DNA of 64,000 bases from Phytophthora sp. 'mugwort' (lineage: Eukaryota; Oomycota; Peronosporomycetes; Peronosporales; Peronosporaceae), in contig JAUCEF010000007.1 of the NCBI GenBank assembly GCA_033558025.1, positions 62,001 to 126,000 of the forward strand, read 5' to 3'. Numbering within the stretch: the stretch's first letter is position 1; every line of letters starts with the position of its first letter. The position numbers and the translations under genes were made by a program. The notes beneath the pieces were generated by a model. That model saw nothing but the letters and a program-made list of their open reading frames with translations, ran no database searches and was not told the origin of the DNA. This document shows, in pieces, positions 11,701 to 22,290 of this stretch.

Positions 11701-13324
11701 TCTGGTTGCTCCCACCGTTGTGAAGCCCAGCCGCGAGATGTGACATAAAGTACGAGTGACCATCGTCCTTTACGAGATCCACTTGGCAACTTGAATCCAG
11801 AGCCAGGATTTTTGCCCAGATGAAGACCAGTACCTGCCGAAGCTCACTAGCTGGTGATTGGAGCAACTTGAGCACGTACGGGAATATTCCAACAGAAAGC
11901 GCCAAATTCACTGCCCAAGGCCCTAAGTCAAGAAACTTCTTTAATAACACAAGTGCGCGAAGCCGATGCACTTGGCTCAAAAGCACCTGCAAAACCATCG
12001 GCAATTGTTGAGGCGGTGGCTTCTCCGAAGATCCGAACTGCAACCACACTTCAAACGCTGTGAGTTGCTCTGCGAAGAATCGCGAAGGCTGAAAAGTCAT
12101 ATCAACGTTCGTGTAGGCGTTTGCCAGCTTGTAAAGTTGATTCAAGCATACTTCAGCAGCCAGATCCCACGAACGCCACAGGAAATGGTGATTTGTTGGT
12201 GGTAAAGCTGGCAACGAGCACGGCGAGCAACCTTCAGACTTCATTATACGTTCCGCCAGCAAGAAGTTGCGAAAGAGCGACGCCACAAGTAAATCCTGGC
12301 GGAACAGCTTTTGGAATAACTCACGAGGCAGCATGTTCCACGCAATCGTATCGGTGATGGCCGTAAATATCCAGTTCAGCTCTCCCAGAGGTGTCTTTCG
12401 GTCGGTCAACTTGCCGGGGATTCGTTCAATAAAGCTGGCATCCAGATGCGCCATGGAAAGCTCGTTCTGCGAGATAAACCACCGCAGCGCGACAGTAATC
12501 GGCGTCGTCAAGCACGATGTAAACACATCTGCACAGAGTTCCGGATTCATTGGCAGTAATTCGTCAGCAGCACAAGCTGCCAGCACGATGGCTTCATTAA
12601 CTGCTGGACTTCCGTTTCTTCCGTGCGTTTGTGTCGAGGCCGTCGGAGGCGGCGTAAAGTGGTTTAGTAATACTCCTGCCGCTGAACAATCGAACACGTA
12701 GATCGATGGCGTCCCTACCCACGACTGCAAGTCATACACTAGCAGCGGGATATACTGCGTGTAGCTCTTATTGAACACCCAGACTTCTCCGTTCGGTGTC
12801 GGTCGAGGGACACCATGGCCGTTGTAGTGGAATAGCACGCGATCGTGCTTGGCCAGTCGGCGTCGGTTCACGCACAGCTCGCGGATCTTCTCCACCGTTG
12901 GGTCTAAACTCTGTTTGTAGCGAGCACGTGGCTGCCAGCGCTCGTACTGGGACTGCAGCGTGTTGCCAATGGTCTCAATCGCCTTCTTAGCCGGCATGGA
13001 GAACGGGTCCACCCAGCACTCTTTGCGAGCACAGGGCGTGGACTTCTCTACGTCGGGAGGGTCCGTACCGATGTTAAGACACAGCACAAGCGCCACGTCC
13101 ATCGTCTTCATGCGTTCGCGCATGCGCCACGGCACAATGTCCACGGCCTTGGGCGGCTCGTCCTCCTTGTCTGTAGCCTTGAGCTTCTCCACATTTTGAG
13201 CGAAGCGTAACCCGCCCACACGTTCGCTCTGGTGTTCCGCGTTCATACTGAGAGGGTCATAACCGCTGCTAGCAGTTGAACCCCGCGGCGACGCGAACGC
13301 GGGCGACTGCGACGTCACTGCCAT
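8792..13324 (-). CDS. Raptor, regulatory-associated protein of TOR
   Basis: Three exons: 13324-9762, 9673-9050 and 8981-8792, with introns of 88 and 68 bp, give 1,458 residues. Raptor is the scaffold of TOR complex 1; it recruits substrates such as S6 kinase and senses nutrient state. The N-terminal caspase-like RNC domain is clear: WRMRERMKTMDVALVLCLN, the His motif FHYNGHGVPRPTPNGE and the Cys motif YVFDCSAAG. HEAT-type helices follow (about residues 390-720, including KVPRILGTKLRDDRPEVRAA). A long, poorly ordered linker of ~300 residues leads into WD40 repeats running to the C-terminus (LTSLNWINETEESLLTCGSD through GERIGPVSCLAFHPHRLFLA). Splice joins were checked for phase, and the C-terminal FASGSHNQF join matches the family well. 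It is divergent from the dynein light chain gene, with 251 bp between start codons. Confidence 0.95.
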
Positions 13325-13345
13325 GGCTCAAGTTCTTGTTATGCT

Positions 13346-13358
13346 CCCCCCCCCCCCC
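13346..13358. repeat. 13-base poly-C tract upstream of Raptor start
   Basis: A run of 13 C (poly-G on the Raptor coding strand) lies 21 bp upstream of the Raptor ATG, within the divergent Raptor/dynein light chain spacer. It is probably in the 5' leader of Raptor. Such tracts vary in length by slippage and are prone to sequencing error. Confidence 0.8.
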
Positions 13359-13575
13359 AGCCGTGAGGACGCTCGTTTAAAGCGCTAGACACGGGCAAAA
13401 CCGGTGACGCTGCTTGCAAAGCACGAAGATCAATTGACCGGACACGTGCAGCTCGGCCACGACACGGTTCCTAGCCGCAACCTCTCTGTCTTCTTTGGTG
13501 TTCAAAAAACGCGAACTTAATGACTCAGGGCGAACTTAGTATTTGTACTAGCGTTTGTATGCAACCCTATTGTGC

Positions 13576-14344
13576 ATGAGTTGCGATCGCCCTTCCAAGC
13601 GCCGGAAGATCAACATGGAGAATGCCGCGGTGCGTGCTCTAGCGGCGTCTAGCAACGGATAGACCACGTTGATTACTAGACCACATGACTGACTGTTGCG
13701 GGCGGTGATCGGTGCTGCAGTACGAATTCCATCAGATCCAGAACGAGGTCAAGAAGATCACCCAGGAGGTCCGAAACGCGGCATTTAAGGTCATAACTAC
13801 AAAAAGCAAGGCTAATATTATGCCGTGCTGCGTGCAGATTCCGGAGAAGATCCTGGCTGGACACAGTTACCACGCGGCGGACGTTCACCAGTGGACGGTC
13901 GACATCTCGTCGCAGTGTCTGAAAGAGCTTAAGGGTGTGGCCAACGGCTCAGCTGGATTTAAGTACATCGGTGCGTTAATGAGGGGCTGAAGCTGCATGG
14001 ATCTTGGATGGATAATTGCAATGATGTTAAATAGTTACGGGCAATATTGAGTACGTACGCAAACTAACGAATGCCCCGCGTGGGCGATGCTACAGTGAAC
14101 TGTACGATCCTACAGAAGCGGAATGCTGGCTACCACACCAACTCGTCGTGCTTCTGGGATGCTGAACGCGACGGTGAGCTGGATGCTGGCTGTCAATATA
14201 ATTTGCCTTGGACGCTGCTCTTGCCTGACACGATTATTTGTTTACATGTTCATGTCTTCTGGGTTTCTAGGGAGCGTGTCGATTCGATGGGAGAATGCGA
14301 CCATGACTTGCGTACTCACGGTCTACTGCGTCAGTCTCCAGTAA
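13576..14344 (+). CDS. Tctex-type dynein light chain (DYNLT)
   Basis: Five exons: 13576-13629, 13721-13789, 13838-13970, 14096-14173 and 14271-14344, giving 135 residues. Tctex light chains dimerise on dynein intermediate chains in cytoplasmic and flagellar dyneins and link cargo. The C-terminal half matches closely: FKYIVNCTILQKRNAGYHTN, SSCFWDAERDG and SIRWENATMTCVLTVYCVSL. The start is the first ATG whose exon joins in phase to YEFHQIQNEV. The second intron (13790-13837) is only 48 bp, a multiple of three with no stop. Removing it gives exactly the spacing of human DYNLT1 between its VSN and NQW positions. Retaining it would add 16 residues, for 151 in total. Oomycete zoospores are flagellate, so an axonemal role is possible. 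Confidence 0.88.
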
Positions 14345-14421
14345 TCTCAGTCGATGACGGCCGATAATAGTGGCAGTGGCATCATCCCACTGCGTGTGTG
14401 GATGCTGCAAGGTGTGGAGTA

Positions 14422-16851
14422 CTATATCTCCATGGAGAGGTTTGACGTATCCATTGACAGGTTCGCGATGTCCATAGAGAAATTCACGTCCATCGACATG
14501 CTCGTAAAATCCACCATAATCGACTCTCCTTGCTGTTTTTCTGGGTGGCGTCTCTTTGATCCGAGGCGGCGACCGAAAATGACAGTATCAATCACGTTAC
14601 GACGGAAACGGTCTGCGTACGGAATGGGCTTCATGCACGAAATCCCCTTTGCGTCACGACACTGCAGTCGTACACGTACCCACCGCTCGAGGCTCTTCTT
14701 GAAAGACCACGGGGTCAAAATATCAATAATGCCCATGTTCACGACACACGCGTCGGCAGAAAATGTCGTTAGGTTTCCCCTATGCCGGTCGAGTCCTTGG
14801 AGAGTAGCGCCGTTGGGGCTCAACGACTCCAAGTAGCCAGCCTCATCACCGCTATTCCCACCAACAAACAAGTTTCCTTTCACTGTCGGGCCACCACTAC
14901 GTGACAGCACAGTTCCACCACCGCTGGAAGTAGAGAACGACTTGTGCCGACTCAAACCAATCACGAGACTGTAGTCCATCGAATTCATTCGCTGCAAGAA
15001 CTCCGTGTCAGCGTACAATTGACTGCCTAGCTGTTCAGCAACGTCAGTAGGAAGTCCAAGACGCCGACACGACCAGTTCAGATCTTTTCCTACCACAAAC
15101 TCTGCATGACCGAAGCCAGCATTCGGGTTTTGAGAGCAAATCTCCTCCGACATACCCACCACAAAATCGTGGCCGCAGAATTTGCATACACGCTGAGTTC
15201 CACTAGGTGAGTCACCGCGGTGACGACCAACCCACGCCCCCTTGAGGTCGTAGAGCTCGTCAATATTCACGCTAGGATTGTTCAGAATATTCGTCAGCAC
15301 GATGAATAAAACCGAATGGTGTTCCATTACCAGCTCATGGCAACCCACATACCGACAGAGATAACTGTTCGGGTTGCGCCGGAGGTGTGCCATGTACTGA
15401 GGCAGAATGTACAAAAGGTATTTCTGCTCGGCTGGTGTGCATGTTTTGAGGATGAATGTCTGGTCACCGGTGTAGTAGAGAAATGACCCACTCTTGCCTT
15501 CACTGAACCGCTCGCGCGTGCTTCCCTTGAAAGATTGAATGTAGCTCTCGCGCGTGATGCCGGACATGCGTCGTATTTCATGGAAAACCTCAGGTTCGAA
15601 GTCACGGAAAATTGCCTTCTGCCCGGATGTAGCGCCATCCAGTTCAAAAGAAAGCACACTAGGGGCCTGCGATACGGCACCAAGGCGTAGCTGCCACGGG
15701 AAAATACCGGACCGTTGCGTGAAGGAGAAGATCGATTCAACGTTTGGGTTGATGCTCTCGTTCTCTGGGATTCCCTTGGCGCTACTCGCGCCTAGCTGGA
15801 TGCCCTTGGTAGCAAAGTACAAGATCTCACGGCGAAGTACCCATGAAGCGTCATACACCTTAAAGTAGTCGTCCCAGTTGTGTTGGCGCCATAGCTTAAA
15901 CGTCTTTAGCACGCCCATGGATTTTGTCCAAAGTATCGCGCTCCCTGTGCCCAAAAATGCAACTGCCAACCGTCCTAGAAAACGAAGAGCTCTTTCTCCA
16001 GCTGAGTTTGCTCTGACGACGTTGCGATGCCTCAAGATGTACGGGATCGTCACGACCATCCAGAGTGAAAAGCTCCAGAACAAGAAGCTGCGCATCGAGT
16101 CCAAATTCGTGCGTGTTTTCGAGTTCCCGCCCATGGTGAGTCGAACACGTTTGGTGGCGAGGATGTAGCAGCCGATGCTCACGCAATATCCTGCACAGAC
16201 TGGGATGAAAAATATTTCCAGCAAGATAAACTCGCCGTCGTCGCTGTCGCCGTCGTAATCGGCCGCGTACCAGCAGTAGCCGTAGGAGCTGACTCTGCCT
16301 GTTCCAAGCTGCCAGGCCACGATTGTAACAGCCACACTGACGCCCCAGACTACCACATGATAAATCGGATTGAGCCACCTTGACGACCGGAAGGGGAACT
16401 TGGTGGTAAAGTAGAAGTTGAATGCGAGCGCGAAGAAGTAGAGTTCATGCGAGAGAAGCGCGAGTTGAACCACGGGGGCCGTAGAGCAGCAGGTACCGTA
16501 GGTTGCGGATGTCTGGGCCAGCACGGTGCCGTGGAAGAGCATGCCTATGAGCGCGACCCACACGAGCAGCGACGAGTGCTGCTTGCGCACAGGCGGGAAG
16601 AGCAGGTATGTGGTGAGGATAAAGGCGAAGCCCAGCAAGGACAGCGCGTTCACGACTGTGGATATGGCTATGGCGCCCGGAAACTCGATCTCCAGCTGGA
16701 TGTAACCATCTTCGGCGCTGTCGCTGGCACTTGCGGCGCTGGCGACGCTGGCCAGAAGCCGGCGACCGAACAGGTTGGTGCTGTCGCTCGTGCTGGTCAC
16801 ACTCGAGGCTTCCGACGCGTTCTGCGACGGCTCGGGGATGCACACCGCCAT
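14422..16851 (-). CDS. GPCR-phosphatidylinositol phosphate kinase (GK)
   Basis: An 809-residue single-exon fusion. Residues ~55-305 hold seven hydrophobic segments, among them VVNALSLLGFAFILTTYLLF, SSLLVWVALIGMLFHG and RFLGRLAVAFLGTGSAILW. A short linker with an LRRE...GI stretch (VLRREILYFATKGIQLGA, ~336) follows, the place where the family carries its conserved LR-GI motif. The rest is a PIP kinase domain: DLKGAWVGRH (~533), MDYSLVIGL (~622) and MGIIDILTPWSFKKSLERW (~705), the last probably containing the activation-loop region. The family joins a receptor directly to phosphoinositide phosphorylation at the plasma membrane. In Phytophthora such proteins affect development, chemotaxis and virulence. 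A low-complexity Ser/Ala N-terminus precedes TM1, without an obvious signal peptide. Ligand and product specificity cannot be read from sequence. Confidence 0.95.
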   Translation of the reverse strand: MAVCIPEPSQNASEASSVTSTSDSTNLFGRRLLASVASAASASDSAEDGYIQLEIEFPGAIAISTVVNALSLLGFAFILTTYLLFPPVRKQHSSLLVWVALIGMLFHGTVLAQTSATYGTCCSTAPVVQLALLSHELYFFALAFNFYFTTKFPFRSSRWLNPIYHVVVWGVSVAVTIVAWQLGTGRVSSYGYCWYAADYDGDSDDGEFILLEIFFIPVCAGYCVSIGCYILATKRVRLTMGGNSKTRTNLDSMRSFLFWSFSLWMVVTIPYILRHRNVVRANSAGERALRFLGRLAVAFLGTGSAILWTKSMGVLKTFKLWRQHNWDDYFKVYDASWVLRREILYFATKGIQLGASSAKGIPENESINPNVESIFSFTQRSGIFPWQLRLGAVSQAPSVLSFELDGATSGQKAIFRDFEPEVFHEIRRMSGITRESYIQSFKGSTRERFSEGKSGSFLYYTGDQTFILKTCTPAEQKYLLYILPQYMAHLRRNPNSYLCRYVGCHELVMEHHSVLFIVLTNILNNPSVNIDELYDLKGAWVGRHRGDSPSGTQRVCKFCGHDFVVGMSEEICSQNPNAGFGHAEFVVGKDLNWSCRRLGLPTDVAEQLGSQLYADTEFLQRMNSMDYSLVIGLSRHKSFSTSSGGGTVLSRSGGPTVKGNLFVGGNSGDEAGYLESLSPNGATLQGLDRHRGNLTTFSADACVVNMGIIDILTPWSFKKSLERWVRVRLQCRDAKGISCMKPIPYADRFRRNVIDTVIFGRRLGSKRRHPEKQQGESIMVDFTSMSMDVNFSMDIANLSMDTSNLSMEI

Positions 16852-17559
16852 CGCCCGTCCTAAAGGAGGAGGCTGGTCTCCAGGCTGTCTGCGCTAATGG
16901 GCCAGATGAATGAATGCGTCTTCATGGACCTTGGCGAAAGTGTCTTGTGCATAGCCGCTGTGTATAGAGAGACGGTTATGATTTGCATCATGGAAAGGGC
17001 GAGAAGTCGCTTTTCAGCCAATGCGGGCGCAAAGGGACAGTTAGCTAACGAGAAGAAGCCCTATCCAGCGTCATTGCGCGATGACTCATTTAGACTTGGA
17101 CTTAGTATAGGTGCCTCTCGTTCGATTTTTTGGCCACAGCTCGAGATGACGATCATCCGCAGCGCCGATTCAGCTTCCGAAGCAGCTTCATTCGACGCTG
17201 ACACTCGAGCTTCGAGTACATGTAGCTGTAGCCTCGCTGCTGACATAACCCAGCATCGTCAGTTATGCCAGATGGATGGCTGGGAGGTCAGCGAGAGCAA
17301 GTAAAACCTGTTTTATGTGGAAATTCGCTTGAGGCTGCATTTTTAAGCGGGGCAATCAGCAAAGCGTGTGCCAATGACTGCAGTAAAGTTTGCTTGGGCT
17401 GCCGCACCTATTATAACTTTTAATACATAAAAACATTGTTGGTGGATTTCCGAGTTTAAACTTCTGCAACACTAATTGATGTTATCCACATCTTGTACTC
17501 CAGCAATCGACGAGCCGACACAACAAGAAACGTGCACCAGATCTATAGTCGAAGCCATC
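16852..17559. other. Intergenic region between divergent GK and NAD+ synthetase genes
   Basis: A shared upstream region for two divergent genes. It contains a 135-codon plus-strand frame (16897-17304) without domain similarity, judged fortuitous. An AT-rich patch (17410-17445) lies ~120-150 bp upstream of the NAD+ synthetase ATG. Confidence 0.5.
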
Positions 17560-19701
17560 ATGAGTGCGTTGGTGACCGTGGCTACGTGCAACCTGAACCA
17601 GTGGGCGTTGGACTTTGATGGTAACTTAGAGCGCATCCTTGAGTCGATCCGCGTGGCCAAAGCGCGCGGCGCGCGCTACCGTGTGGGCCCCGAGCTCGAG
17701 GTGTGCGGCTACGGCTGCGAGGACCACTTCCTGGAGCAGGACACGTTCTACCATTGCTGGCAGTCGCTCGAGACGATCTTGCGCTCGGACGTGACCAACG
17801 ATATCCTCTGCGACATTGGCATGCCCATCATGCACAACGGCGTGCGCTACAACTGCCGCGTTTTCTGCCTGAACAGGCGCATCCTGTTCATCCGTCCCAA
17901 GCTCTTTCTGGCCGACGACGGCAACTACCGTGAGAAGCGCTGGTTTACCACGTGGAAGCCCAACCTTGACAAGGGTCAGCCGCGCGGCCTCGATAAGTTT
18001 GTACTGCCCGCCAGTCTACAGAAGCTCACGGGGGTAGTGTACGTTCCCTTCGGCTCCGGCGCCGTGTCTACGCTCGACACGTCGTGCGCGTCCGAGACCT
18101 GCGAGGAGCTCTTCACGCCCGATAGTCCGCACATCAACCTCAGTCTTGCGGGTGTGGAGATCATCGGCAACGGCTCGGGTTCGCATCATCAGCTTCGCAA
18201 GCTCGACCAGCGTATGGACCTGATCCGTGGAGCCACCACCAAGAGCGGTGGCGTGTACCTGTACGCTAACCAGCAGGGTTGCGACGGAGGCCGTCTGTAT
18301 TTTGATGGCTGTGCTGTCATTGTGGTGAATGGCCAAGTGGTTGCCCAGGGCTCGCAGTTTTCAGTCAAGGATGTTGAAGTGGTCACGGCCACCGTTGATC
18401 TCGATGACGTGCGATCGTACCGCGGGTCCGTCAGTAGTCGTAGTGAGCAGGCCAGTTCACTGGACACTGTGATCCCCAAGATCGACGTCAATTTCAGCTT
18501 GTGTCACGAAGACATATCGTTTGGTCATCCTACACCGGCCATTGAAGTTCACTACCACGTCCCGGAGGAGGAAATTGCGCTTGGACCAGCGTGCTGGATG
18601 TGGGATTACCTGCGTCGCAGTGGCGGTAGTGGCTTCTTCTTACCCCTTTCTGGCGGAGCAGACTCGTCGTCTGTGGCGTGCATTGTCGGAGTGATGTGTC
18701 ACCTTGTGGTCGAAGCTGCCAACAAGGGCGACAAGCAGGTTATCAAGGACGTCCAGCGCATCATGTGTACGTCAGACCAAGAGTATCAGCCTTTGACGCC
18801 TGCTGATCTGGCATCGCACATTCTCCACACTACCTACATGGGCACGAAGAACAGCTCTGCTGCCACCAAGAAGCGCGCTGCGACGCTTGCCAGCGAGATC
18901 GGGTGCTACCACCTCAATATGGGGATGGACATGATGGTCGATGCTGTTGTCAAGACCTTCTCACTTCTGACTGGCAAGACCCCTCAGTATCTGTCGCGCG
19001 GAGGCACATTGCAGGAGGACTTGGCGCTTCAGAATATTCAAGCTCGCCTTCGTATGGTGATGGCTTACCTGCTTGCCCAGCTTTTGCCGTGGGTGCGCTC
19101 AAAGACTGGTTTCCTGCTTGTGCTGAGTTCCGGTAACGTCGATGAAGCGTTGCGTGGATACATGACCAAGTACGATTGCAGTAGTGGCGACTTGAACCCG
19201 ATTGGTGCCGTGTCAAAGGGCGATCTGAAGAAGCTTCTTCGTTGGGCAGCCGTTAAGTACAATTACCCTGCTCTGCAAACCGTTGAGGAAGCTCCTCCAA
19301 CGGCAGAGCTTCGTCCCACCGATGAGAATGCTGAAGAAGATGCCGACCACTCGCAATTAGATGAGGAGGACATGGGAATGACCTACGACGAGCTAGGCTT
19401 TTTCGGTCGGCTGCGCAAGATCGACCGATGCGGGCCCTACTGGATGTTCCGCAAGCTGACGAACCTGTGGAGTCACCTAGCGCCCACCGAAGTGGCGACG
19501 AAGGTTAAGCGATTCTTCTTCTATTACGCCATTAACCGTCACAAGATGACTACGCTGACGCCGTCCTACCACGCTGAAAACTACTCGCCGGATGACAACC
19601 GCTTCGACTTGCGCCCATTCCTGTACAACGCTCGTTGGACTCGACAGTTCAACTCCATCGATACGCTTGCCGCAACGTTGGAGGAGAAGAAGGAGCAGTA
19701 A
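17560..19701 (+). CDS. Glutamine-dependent NAD+ synthetase
   Basis: A single exon of 713 residues. It catalyses the last step of NAD+ synthesis, amidating nicotinate adenine dinucleotide with ammonia taken from glutamine. The N-terminal carbon-nitrogen hydrolase domain (1-~300) shows the catalytic Glu in [15 protein letters not shown], Lys in [14 protein letters not shown] and Cys in [14 protein letters not shown]. The synthetase domain shows the ATP P-loop [11 protein letters not shown] near residue 364, and the NaAD/ATP-binding part [19 protein letters not shown]. The start at 17560 gives [19 protein letters not shown], which aligns with the family start; an upstream in-frame extension to 17476 was rejected. 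It is convergent with the AGC kinase gene, with 9 bp between stop codons. Confidence 0.97.
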   Translation: MSALVTVATCNLNQWALDFDGNLERILESIRVAKARGARYRVGPELEVCGYGCEDHFLEQDTFYHCWQSLETILRSDVTNDILCDIGMPIMHNGVRYNCRVFCLNRRILFIRPKLFLADDGNYREKRWFTTWKPNLDKGQPRGLDKFVLPASLQKLTGVVYVPFGSGAVSTLDTSCASETCEELFTPDSPHINLSLAGVEIIGNGSGSHHQLRKLDQRMDLIRGATTKSGGVYLYANQQGCDGGRLYFDGCAVIVVNGQVVAQGSQFSVKDVEVVTATVDLDDVRSYRGSVSSRSEQASSLDTVIPKIDVNFSLCHEDISFGHPTPAIEVHYHVPEEEIALGPACWMWDYLRRSGGSGFFLPLSGGADSSSVACIVGVMCHLVVEAANKGDKQVIKDVQRIMCTSDQEYQPLTPADLASHILHTTYMGTKNSSAATKKRAATLASEIGCYHLNMGMDMMVDAVVKTFSLLTGKTPQYLSRGGTLQEDLALQNIQARLRMVMAYLLAQLLPWVRSKTGFLLVLSSGNVDEALRGYMTKYDCSSGDLNPIGAVSKGDLKKLLRWAAVKYNYPALQTVEEAPPTAELRPTDENAEEDADHSQLDEEDMGMTYDELGFFGRLRKIDRCGPYWMFRKLTNLWSHLAPTEVATKVKRFFFYYAINRHKMTTLTPSYHAENYSPDDNRFDLRPFLYNARWTRQFNSIDTLAATLEEKKEQ

Positions 19702-19710
19702 TCCCGCCAT

Positions 19711-21892
19711 TCAGGTCAAAATTGCTGGCTGTTTACTCGCTGCTGTCGCAATAGCGTCGTTGATGTCCTTGATGTCATCGCCGTCAATAATTAGACTTGC
19801 GATAGTAGGTAGCCGCATCGTATTGATCGGTGACTGCTGGTTCGAAATGATCTCTTTAATGCTGTCCTGACGGCAAAATGAGAATCCTCGAAACAAGTTG
19901 TTATGTTCCTCAATTACCGCGTCGCAGAATAGGTCTGCAGCAGGCATGTCGATGAACTTCTTGTCAAAATGGCTGGTGTCTGCTTCGTCAGAAACGCTGG
20001 GCACCTTAGGTGGAGGAATGCGAAGGGTTTCCATCTTTTCCCAGTCTATCACCTATACTTTTCATACATGGAGAGCTCTGTTAGTGTGGATTAAGGTGGG
20101 AATCACATCTTGGAGCATTCCGTACCTTAAAAAATGGGTGACGTTTTAAGGCCTGTACACCCTTCACCACAAACATGGACGACTTGCCACCGCCAAGTCG
20201 TTTGCTTACATTACGTTCCAATAGAGACTTGATTAACGAGTGAGCTTCGCCTGAGAGCCATTTTGGTAATTGGATCTACGTGGTCACAGAAACAAATACA
20301 GAACATGTTTTAGCTCACTGTTGTTCCACTCCTTTGAAGCACACAGGCTAACCTTCGCCGAGATAATTTTCTTCTGCAATTCTGCTCGGTTTTTCGATCT
20401 GAATGGTGGATTTCCGGTCAGCATCTCATACGCAAGAGCGCCAAGTGACCACCAGTCCACCGCCTGATTGAATCAAAGCAAGAAAAAATTAAAAACGCAA
20501 TGTCAGTACCTGCGAGGGCATCTCTGGCAATTTAAATCATATTTTACCGAATCGTATCCCTTGCCCAGTAGCATTTCTGGAGCCATGTATTCTTTGGTGC
20601 CGCATACTGTCAGCAGTTCCTGCCCTTCAACGTACTCCTTAGCTAGTCCGAAGTCTGTCAGCTTGATGTGCCCTTCGGCAGATATGAGAACGTTTTCAGG
20701 TTTCAAATCTCTAAATATGGTTGCAATATACATATACCAGCATCAACTCTACTGTAGAATCTCTCAGATTGAACAAAGCAGCATAAACGAACCGATGAAT
20801 AATCCCGTGGCCATGGAGGTGTTCCAAAGCCAGAATCATTTCGGCCAAGTAGAAACGTACAGCGTCCTACCAAAGAGAAATTAGGTTTTGTCAGCATTAC
20901 TTCCCACACACGACACGAACAACGAATACCTCGGTAAAAGTGCCTTCCTCTTTCAAATAGGAAAATAGCTCTCCTCCCGACTGATATTCCATTACAAGGT
21001 AAACCTATGGCCAGCACGACACATCAGATTGCAGAGCCAATAGATTAAACTCAAATACTCTGAACTACTAACCTTGGATTCCGTTTGAAAGGCGTAATTC
21101 AGCCCGATAACAAAGGGGTGACGAATCTGTTAGAGAAGGAATTGCATGGGTCTGGATGAGACAACTAACAAAGACCGCAAGGATTAACTCAAGAAGCGAT
21201 CGACTAGTGAGTCGCAACAAATGCTACCTTGGTCATGACGTCGCGCTCGGTTTTCATGTAGTGAACGCAATCCATATCAATGACGAATTGTTTACTGATG
21301 ATCTACCACACAAAAATCCAAATACGTAAAGTAAGATAGAAAACCTACATGTGCATTGGAAAATGAAAGTTATCCAGTAGAAGACGTACCTTCATGGCGT
21401 GCACCTTTCCGGTGGTAGAGTGTCGAACCAGTAGTACCTGCCAGCCGCAACCATCAAACCAGTACCTCTGAGCAAGAAATCATACATCAACCATTCAATC
21501 TCCATAGTTTACCTTCCCGAATGTGCCCTGTCCGATGACACTCAGCAGTTGGAAATCCGCCAAACCCGCAGTTTTCTTATCGTCCGGAGCTCGGATCCTG
21601 CAGATCGAAAGATTCGTCTTTCCGTTAATACTTGCAGCTGCAACGTGTCGTCTAAAACTCACGGCAACGTCTCCGGCTCGCCACCGAGGTCCACAGGCTT
21701 TTTTCCATTACGGAAACACTCTTTGCACACTGGACGCGGCAGATGTCGCTGTCCCCCGTGAAACCTGCTCACACCGCCAGAAATTATCCGAATTTATCGC
21801 GGCAACGCTTACAGATATATAGCAGAGAGGGGGATAAGGTTCTCGCACTTGTTAAAGCCCTTGGTAACACAACAGGCGGCGCAGAGCGGCAT
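19711..21892 (-). CDS. AGC-family Ser/Thr kinase with Cys-rich N-terminus (S6K/Akt-like)
   Basis: Twelve exons: 21892-21813, 21764-21663, 21597-21513, 21437-21390, 21302-21228, 21126-21073, 21004-20930, 20866-20793, 20710-20548, 20463-20353, 20275-20126 and 20052-19711. All phases agree, giving 452 residues. Kinase landmarks: IGQGTFGK (P-loop), VHAMK (ATP lysine), [19 protein letters not shown], activation loop [12 protein letters not shown], and [15 protein letters not shown]. The AGC tail has DTSHFDKKF and a hydrophobic motif FRGFSF, a site typically phosphorylated by TOR complexes, while the loop threonine is typically a PDK1 target. The first ~50 residues hold C-x2-CC, a further Cys, and PVCKECF, perhaps a zinc site, but not a clean FYVE. 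No PH domain is seen. Exon 1 and its 48-bp intron are the least certain part. Confidence 0.88.
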
Positions 21893-22198
21893 CGTCGCCA
21901 GGTTCAAGTGCTCCGCGATGGAGCTGTTTATGCAGGTCGTCTACAACCTCATTTCATCCAATAGAAACGTATCATTCTCTAATTGGATGAAAAGTTTTTG
22001 TTGAGCTGTTCACTTCAACCACGGCAACTATTTTTGGGTCTATGCATGAGAGCGGACGAGGCAAAACGTGCTAAAACGGAAATCTCCACTCGGCCAGCAC
22101 TGCCGCGACGATCAAGGCAGAGAAAAAGCAAGCACTCCCTCCTCTTACTACACGTCACCAGATGCAACTCTGTTAGAAGCTCTGATTTGTTTTCCGCC

Positions 22199-22213
22199 TC
22201 TTTCCCACAATTT
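22199..22213 (+). promoter_or_regulatory. Initiator-like motif for Ca2+ ATPase gene
   Basis: TCTTTCCCACAATTT matches the right-hand half (NCAWTTT) of the oomycete initiator consensus well and the left half weakly. It lies ~80-90 nt upstream of the ATG at 22291, which supports that start. Confidence 0.4.
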
Positions 22214-22290
22214 CCAAGCCTGTTTGACGACGAGACTTTGCCAAAAGGTATAACGTGATCATTGACGACGACTTGCCGTATCCCCGTGCC

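Noticed and set aside
16897..17304. 135-codon plus-strand frame
   Set aside because: No domain, lies in a divergent promoter region, and has a composition unlike the neighbouring genes.
17476..17559. Upstream in-frame extension of NAD+ synthetase
   Set aside because: The family starts at [16 protein letters not shown]; the extra residues have no counterpart.
22255..22290. GTG-initiated extension of the Ca2+ ATPase
   Set aside because: Non-ATG start; the ATG at 22291 lies a suitable distance from an initiator-like motif.
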